Below, piece after piece: positions 58,010-64,000 of a stretch of 64,000 bases of DNA. How positions within the stretch are numbered: position 1 is the stretch's first letter; every line of letters starts with the position of its first letter. Source of the stretch: Vitellaria paradoxa. Lineage: Eukaryota > Streptophyta > Magnoliopsida > Ericales > Sapotaceae. The stretch covers positions 17,189,520-17,253,519 of the forward strand of contig CM034234.1 in NCBI GenBank assembly GCA_019916065.1. The letters run 5' to 3'. The notes beneath the pieces are model-generated. The model searched no databases. It was not told the origin of the DNA and was given only the letters and a program-made list of their open reading frames with translations. The position numbers were made by a program, and so were the translations under genes.

Positions 58010-60904
58010 TCTCTCTCTCTCCGTATATAAAATTATATGTATATATATCTATATATTTCTCTCTCTCTCCTCTCTACGAAGAAGAATTGATAATGTTCTC
58101 ACGCAAGTAAAGTTGACAACACGACAAACACAAAGTGTGACATTTATACAGGAGGTGAAGGAGAAAACTTCACAATCAGAGACGCTGACAAGCCAACCAC
58201 CAAGAAAAAAAAAATTGTGACGTGGGATCAATCTCATTATTTATTTATAGATTGATTTAATGATATTCATTAAATTCCATATAAACTATACTAATAATAA
58301 TAATAAGGTAATCAGAAACACGTCATAAGTTCGTGAATCAATCGGTTGAATATACATATTTTTTCTATTTTATTTCTTTATGAATTTTTTATTTTTGTAA
58401 GATATCATTCCCTTCCCTTAATTTTGTTGCGTAACCCCTAAAGTTAAATTCATCCTTTTAGGTTTTAATGAAATTTTGCGAGGTAATTATTTTTCTTTTT
58501 TTGACCTTTTGAACTTATTGATAATGTGTATTCTCTCTAACTAGATTTCTAAATATTATGCTCTCATTTATAAGTCATATGAGGAACCTAAACTTATTAT
58601 TTTACGTTGGATACTATAACATATTATTTTATACATGATTTTGACAATATATTTGATGTCATAGGATACATTTAGATGCGTAGCTATGAGGATATGATTA
58701 TTAGTATATTAGTATAATAGGTGTGACAAAAGACAATTTTACATAAATTATATCATGACACGATTTTGAATTGAAATGGGCATGCTATTCAAATGAGTAC
58801 ATCCATTGAGATATAATTTTCTTGTACAGTACATGACTATATTCATTGTATTATTCCATACAAACACATAATCAGAGGGGATATTCTGTGCAATAATGAT
58901 AGGGATGCTATTCGGTCACTAATTCGAGAGTGCTTGAATTTTTTGAAATGTTAGTCTACTTAAAGAGGACTATGTTTCAAGTACTTGAACATTATCATAT
59001 GGTGATTAGTTGAAGGGATCTCATAACATATTATACTCTTTACTCAAAGAGGAGACGATAATGATGGATGAGGAAATCTTTTTTATGCCTATAGTAAATT
59101 GTTTTCCTTTGTTTTGCCAATATATTATTCTTTTATTGCCAAACAATATATTTTGTAGTTAACAAAAGCAATACCATTATTATGCTGTTGAATGGTTCCA
59201 ATTTTAAGAATTGGAAGTAATATATATATATATATATATATATGTATTTTTCATGAGTCATCTCTTTTTGGTGTTCTGGAACTAATGGTGATATGCACTC
59301 TCACTAGTTTTAATTGCATAATATTAAATTCTTTTAATTGAGCTATTGAATGATCCTAAAATGCTTACTTATGTATGTTTTGCACATATTTTATTTAAGC
59401 ACATAAATCTTCATTTTTATGGGTATAAAATAATAATTATAATCATGAATAATTTACATATAATTATGTTAGGGTGAAAAAGTTTTTGTTGATACTGGTG
59501 TTACTACGCAAAGGGGTAACTTTGTTGATTCTTGATTTTTTGTACATATTTGTATATGACAAGAGACATATAATAACCCACCTAAAGGTGTTGTTGTATG
59601 TAATAATGATACTATAAATATTCAGTGACTGATCAGAGAATATTCAGTTTAGAAGGATTTGTCTTTTCAAAAAGGATTGATTTTTCTGGTCTTAGTATTC
59701 TAATTGATAGTTTGTTGCGGGAAGCCAATCCATATTTGAGTAAAAAAATGACCATCTTATCTATGAGTTCGTTTTCACCCAAATTCATATTGTGAGATTT
59801 GTAATTGACAAAGAAATATTTATTTAAATTGTTTTATGATTGTTGAAAACATAAACATATAAAATTTGATTTTAGTCTTCAAAAAAATAATATTAGTAAT
59901 TTTTTATTATATTTTATTTTACTACGTCATATTTATAATATGTAATCTAATTATGAGAACTATAATTCATTCCCATAATTTGTATATATGTTGACAACCA
60001 AATTAATAAATTCAAGGGCATTTCATTTCAAGTGTGGATGCAAGCTGTGGCAAGCGAAATTCACCGACTCTACTGGAAACAAAATTTCTGTAGGAAATAA
60101 TATAATTTTTGAGATATTTTTATAATTTTACCTCATAAAATATATTCTCTAAAACAGATTGTTCCAATACTTCAAACAATTTACAAATTGTCCTTACTTT
60201 TATATCATACACTACCTACTTTACTCTTACTCGTTGGCTTGACTCCAGTATAACAAAATCCTAATAGCAATTGTTTCATCCAATTTAACTCTTAATCATA
60301 TTGTTATTTTGTTTTATTTCACTCCTCTGCGTAGAAGCAAGCAAAGTGTTGACTATTGATCACTGTGTTAATTAATATTTAAAATTAGATTGTTTATGCG
60401 TCTTGCCGTCTCAATCTCACTGATCAACAATTATTTATTTTATTTTTATTTTTATTTTTTTTAGCGCTAAGCACTAAATCTCACCGTCCACAGATATTGT
60501 TTTTTATCCCAATCGAATTGACACTTCAACAGCTGCAGCAAGAAGGTTTTACCAAAAAATTGTAATTTTACCATAAAATTTACCAAAAAAGGTTATTATT
60601 GAACGTAAGCGATTCGTCATTTCTCTAGGAAATAATTCTGCAAGGGTAAAAAGTTTTAAAGAAACAGGTATACATGACATTCATGCAAACCTAAGGAGCT
60701 ATTGTTTTGGATATAAAACTAATTTTTTAGTCTCTTTAGATTATTACTTTTTGCTTTATAAGACATGTTTTATTAATTTAATTTTTTTGGTTTAGTAATT
60801 TTTAAAAATTTTATTTATATTCACAAATCAAATTACAAAAAAATAAAAAAATTCACATCTTGTTAAAAAAAACTAAAAGAATTATTTATTTTAAGAAAAA
60901 CTAA
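58010..60904. other. Promoter of methyltransferase 2 and intergenic DNA
   Basis: Immediately upstream of the start codon is a CT-rich leader (58010-58070) interrupted by an (AT)n run, similar in type to the paralogue's leader. Further out the DNA is A/T-rich without a supported gene. A stretch at 59470-59700 reads like decayed retroelement sequence (GEKVFVDTGVT) but is too short to assign. An (AT)n microsatellite lies near 59220. Confidence 0.35.
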
Positions 60905-61232
60905 GGTGGCATTTGGTTTATTTTTTATTTTTTATTTTCTCATTTTCTATTTTCATTTTATGTTTTAAAAATCTCAAAATAAAGAAACTAAAAATACACT
61001 ATTTTTATTATTTTGAAATTTTTCTTGTTTTAAATTAAAAACGCTCAAAATAACTTTTTGTCATTTTTCATTTTATGTGTAACCTTATTTTCTGTTTTTC
61101 AAAATAAATTTTAAAAAATAAGTGACTAAATGCGTTTTGAGTTTTTTCCTTATTTTCAAAAGCCTAAAATGAAAAATGAGTTCAAAACAGAAAATCAAAA
61201 ATCAAAAATAGAAAAATAAATCAAATGAGCCC
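60905..61232 (+). mobile_element. Tourist-like MITE (family M1, copy a), uninterrupted
   Basis: 328 bp. Ends are GGTGGCATTTGGTTTATTTTT and, inverted, GGGCTCATTTGATTTATTTTT. TAA flanks both sides (60902-60904 and 61233-61235). Trinucleotide TAA/TTA duplications fit the PIF/Harbinger (Tourist) group. No coding capacity. It serves as the reference for the interrupted copies at 14491 and 44029. Confidence 0.75.
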
Positions 61233-61235
61233 TAA

Positions 61236-62192
61236 TTTATAAAAAAAGTGAATATGAATTTTTCAATTTACTTGTAATTTTAATATTGTCATATTGATGT
61301 TTTTTAGACAAAAAGTCAACACAATGATGTAAATCAGTACAAATGCTGGTATGAAACATTGTCTTGTTACTTTGACAATATTAGTTAAGTATGTTATCCC
61401 AATTTTAATTTTTAATTTGTGAGTTAATTTATTGGTTCAATTTTCTAGAGTCACACCTACTTGCACAATAATTTCTTCTTTGAAAACAAATAAAAATCAA
61501 AACAACAATAGTTATGTTCTTTATTTAATTCTACCAAATTTGCCAATTAAGTGTTTGCAGACTATTTGAGCCTATCATGAACTCGAAGGAATGAAACTGT
61601 AGGCACGTGACGGGAGTTGCAATTATTATCGTACGAAAATTTTAAATTCATGAGAATACAAAAATAGTGAAGATTTTGGAAGGGTCAATTTGGTGGTGAG
61701 AATTACTCGATTAGAAGTTGTACTGAAAACAAACAATATTAAAAATTAATGAAATGAAACGTACAAAAATTAAATTCATTGTAATTGTATAGGGTAAGGA
61801 TATACTTTGTGCGTGGTTGCTCCACTCCTAAATTTTCTTCTTCGGTTGAGATATTTGCGAATAGAAAAATTATCAATATGAAAGAGGTCGGGACCTAAAG
61901 CTCTCCAATGGTATAATCAGTTACAAATTAGAAAATGTTTGTATCGAAAACTTCTATAATATTATTATGTATTTTTTATTCTTTTCTGTGAATAAAACTC
62001 AAATACAAGACAAAATATATATAAAAAAAACAAAGCTAAGAAATAGTAAATGTACGACTCTTTAATTCGTAAGCACGAGTTGGTGAAAATAATTCTCCTT
62101 AATTATGGGTAGACAATTCTCCAGATTTTCAGTAAAGATTTTTTTTCCTTGAAAGAGTATTTTCATAATTAATTTTACTTCCTTATCGCGTG
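61236..62192. other. AT-rich intergenic DNA
   Basis: No feature is supported. Confidence 0.35.
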
Positions 62193-62209
62193 ATAAGAAT
62201 GCGAGTCAG
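62193..62209. repeat. Target-site duplication of the SINE (left)
   Basis: ATAAGAATGCGAGTCAG, identical to 62453-62469. Confidence 0.9.
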
Positions 62210-62452
62210 CCCCTTTGGGGGTGGTTGAGCGGGGGTTTGGGGGCGCCTAAAGGTCTGGGCCTGTGTGCGGTCCCAGGTTCGACTCTCCTTCGAGAGAGTG
62301 GATTACCGCTTCTCCCCTCGATCGAGCTGGTCAACCAGAGTTTGCCTAGGCTAATTTACCACCTCATGGGCCATTGTCGGACTTGATCCACAGAGCGGGT
62401 TTCACTCAGTGCGTACTTTCGAGTAACGACTGCGGGTTTCTTTCCGACCTAC
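62210..62452 (+). mobile_element. tRNA-derived SINE, 243 bp
   Basis: Flanked by a perfect 17-bp duplication. An A-box TGGTTGAGCGGG (62222-62233) and a B-box GGTTCGACTC (62276-62285) form an internal RNA polymerase III promoter. The GC-rich body continues through GATCGAGCTGGTCAACCAGAG and ends near TTTCTTTCCGACCTAC. Its composition contrasts sharply with the surrounding A/T-rich DNA. The 70-codon open frame at 62374-62586 runs out of the SINE and is not a gene. Confidence 0.88.
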
Positions 62453-62469
62453 ATAAGAATGCGAGTCAG
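62453..62469. repeat. Target-site duplication of the SINE (right)
   Basis: ATAAGAATGCGAGTCAG, identical to 62193-62209. Confidence 0.9.
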
Positions 62470-62640
62470 GTTAATTCAATAGTGGTGCAGGCTATGGACC
62501 TGTATTCTGCTACTCAACTAGATCAAGTAATGGTAGGTTGCATTTTAGAGCACCATGAGATGCAGTTTGCACCTAGGAAGACATAAAAACTAGTTGTGCT
62601 TCGTTATGTCAAAGGACATCTTGCTTAGTCAGCATCTAAA
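62470..62640 (+). pseudogene. Possible Copia RNase H-region fragment
   Basis: A short block at about 62590-62625 reads LVVLRYVKGHLA, resembling the RVLRYVKGT motif of Copia polyproteins, then a TAG. The sequence before it is not clearly related. If correct, the SINE inserted into an old Copia remnant. Too short to be sure. Confidence 0.3.
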
Positions 62641-63420
62641 AATGGAAGATGGGTTGTTCGGCTTTTAATATTATATATATATATATATTACTCTATTTAT
62701 ATTTTTTAATAAAAATATTTAATTTTGGTACTAAATTATTTATTTATTATATTTTAAATTATTTTAAAAATACATTTTTGAAAAATAAATAAATTTAAAT
62801 AAACGAACTTAAGATTTAAAATTTAAACTCAACCTAAATAATTAATAAAATATTAAAAAAACACTCGGCTCCACAGTGCTACACCAACATTACAGAAGAA
62901 CAGTGGCGGAGTCACATGGTGCTCTGTGTAGGTAAAGGCTACGTTAAATTTGTTTTTTAATTATTTGATATAAAAAAATTATAAATATTTATAAAAAATT
63001 TTTGGATGCATTTGGAGGCATATCTTTTAGTAACTTTTGATATTTCTTACCAACAAATTTTTAGTACTTTTTTTATAATTTTTGGGTGTTTGGTAAAATT
63101 TTTAAAAATTTTTTATAATTTTAGTAACTTTTGGCAACTTTTAGCAAATTTTGGTAATTTTTAGCAACTTTGTGTGTTTGGTAAAAATTTTGGTAACTTT
63201 TGAATAGAGCAAATAATTATAACAGAATAGAAAAGTGGCAATGTATTTAATATCAATGTATAATATTTTATATTTTATCGTATTTTATGTATTTATTTAG
63301 AATTTAAAATTTTATACGTAATTTGACCTACACTGACCCAAATTTCTGCGTACACCACTGCAAAAGTAGATTGTATTTGGTAAAGCAATAAGGTCGATCG
63401 AAGCTGGGTCATTCCATTAA
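62641..63420. other. Intergenic DNA including an M4 repeat
   Basis: An (AT)n run lies at about 62672. From 63000 to 63250 is the second M4 repeat copy, with TTTGGTAAAA, TTTTAGTAACTTTTGG and TAATTATAACAGAATAGAAAAG words matching 20747-20970. No gene. Confidence 0.4.
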
Positions 63421-63782
63421 GGCCCCGTTTGGCATCAAGATAAATCTCTAAAAATCTCTATAAATCTCCAACAACTTCTTTACATCTAATTTTTCCACCA
63501 TAACTAATTTCAAAAAATTTCAATATTTCGCTAAAAAAATAAAAAATCTAGAAATAGGTGAACCGAATGTGTAAATTTTTTATACAATCATATTCTTCGT
63601 GTTGAGAGTTTTCAAACGAGTATCATTGTCGCTATTTTTTGTGAATTTTTTTGAATTCGTGGGAAGAGATTTAAAAAATTATTCTCACGGTTTGTGACTT
63701 TTCAAAAAAAAAAACGTTAAAATTAACTTCAAATCATATTTTATCTCAATTTATTTTATTTTTTCTTACTCCAAATGGTATC
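63421..63782 (+). mobile_element. MITE family M2, copy 3
   Basis: 362 bp. Ends are GGCCCCGTTTGG and, inverted, GATACCATTTGG, flanked by TAA at 63418-63420 and 63783-63785. Collinear with 53881 and 55435 copies in the same orientation. Confidence 0.75.
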
Positions 63783-63785
63783 TAA

Positions 63786-64000
63786 GCGGAACTTTGTCTT
63801 GCGTTTGACCGGGGCTAGCTGTTTGACAAAAGACAAAGCAGAGTAGAGAAAGACAAATTTAATTATTTTTATTAGGTGGTGTTTGGATGATTAAAAAAAT
63901 AAAAAAATTATTATAAAAGTGACACATGGTAAAATTATATTAATGAAAATAAAAAAAATTAAAAATTTTTATAATCCTTTTATAAATTTTGATGAATTTG
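63786..64000. other. Intergenic DNA to the window edge
   Basis: A possible start of another MITE (TTAGGTGGTGTTTGGATGATTAAAAA, about 63871-63896) runs off the edge. No gene is supported. Confidence 0.3.

Noticed and set aside
59470..59700. Possible retroelement protease fragment (VDTGVT)
   Set aside because: Only one short motif in a decayed context; no neighbouring domain could be identified.
62210..62300. A functional tRNA gene
   Set aside because: A and B boxes are present, but the sequence lacks a tRNA cloverleaf and 3' acceptor pairing; the flanking duplication shows it is a SINE.
62374..62586. 70-codon open frame
   Set aside because: It starts inside the SINE body and runs across its target duplication, so it cannot be an ancestral gene.
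1..64000. CRISPR arrays, bacterial operons or defence islands
   Set aside because: No regularly spaced short repeats with unique spacers and no prokaryotic genes; tandem repeats found are contiguous minisatellites in a plant genome.

Overview
The window is plant nuclear DNA, most likely from a eudicot. It is strongly AT-rich, its genes are split by GT-AG introns, and the intergenic space and introns are full of Copia LTR elements, RTE and L1 LINEs, Helitrons, tRNA-derived SINEs and MITEs. Nothing prokaryotic or organellar was seen. The species cannot be told from the sequence alone.

Host genes, left to right: (1) a 52-residue tail-anchored membrane protein at 1735-1893 (+); (2) a clade-E type protein phosphatase 2C at 8231-12442 (-), five coding exons and 473 residues, with a probable non-coding first exon near 14.0-14.3 kb; (3) a DUF789 family protein at 30379-32917 (+), six exons and 323 residues; (4) and (5) two tandem class II S-adenosylmethionine-dependent O-methyltransferase genes at 43467-48084 and 54739-58009 (-), each with two exons and an intron at the same place, coding for 361 and 356 residues. 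All exon models were built by hand; each keeps frame across every junction. Only the methyltransferases form a functional cluster, as paralogues that probably act on related specialised metabolites.

Mobile DNA: two 5'-truncated RTE LINEs with target duplications (3.4-4.8 kb and 34.9-35.2 kb); a 1487-bp non-autonomous LTR element (14.7-16.2 kb) whose interior is a GC-rich 53-bp minisatellite; three ~0.5-kb Helitrons (18.5-19.5 kb, two head to tail, and 33.5 kb); a Copia element with intact LTRs but no reverse transcriptase or RNase H (39.4-42.0 kb); a 1590-bp solo LTR inside the intron of the first methyltransferase gene; an L1 remnant (51.8-53.0 kb); a SINE with a perfect 17-bp target duplication (62.2-62.5 kb); and several MITE families.

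The most unusual item is the minisatellite-cored LTR element. Both it and the solo LTR landed inside copies of one MITE family, and an uninterrupted copy at 60905-61232 serves as a natural empty site for both. Other signals include an array of palindromic CAGTACCGGTACTG boxes at the left edge, a strong G-quadruplex motif at 17.4 kb, and a (CG)n tract on the splice donor of the second methyltransferase gene.
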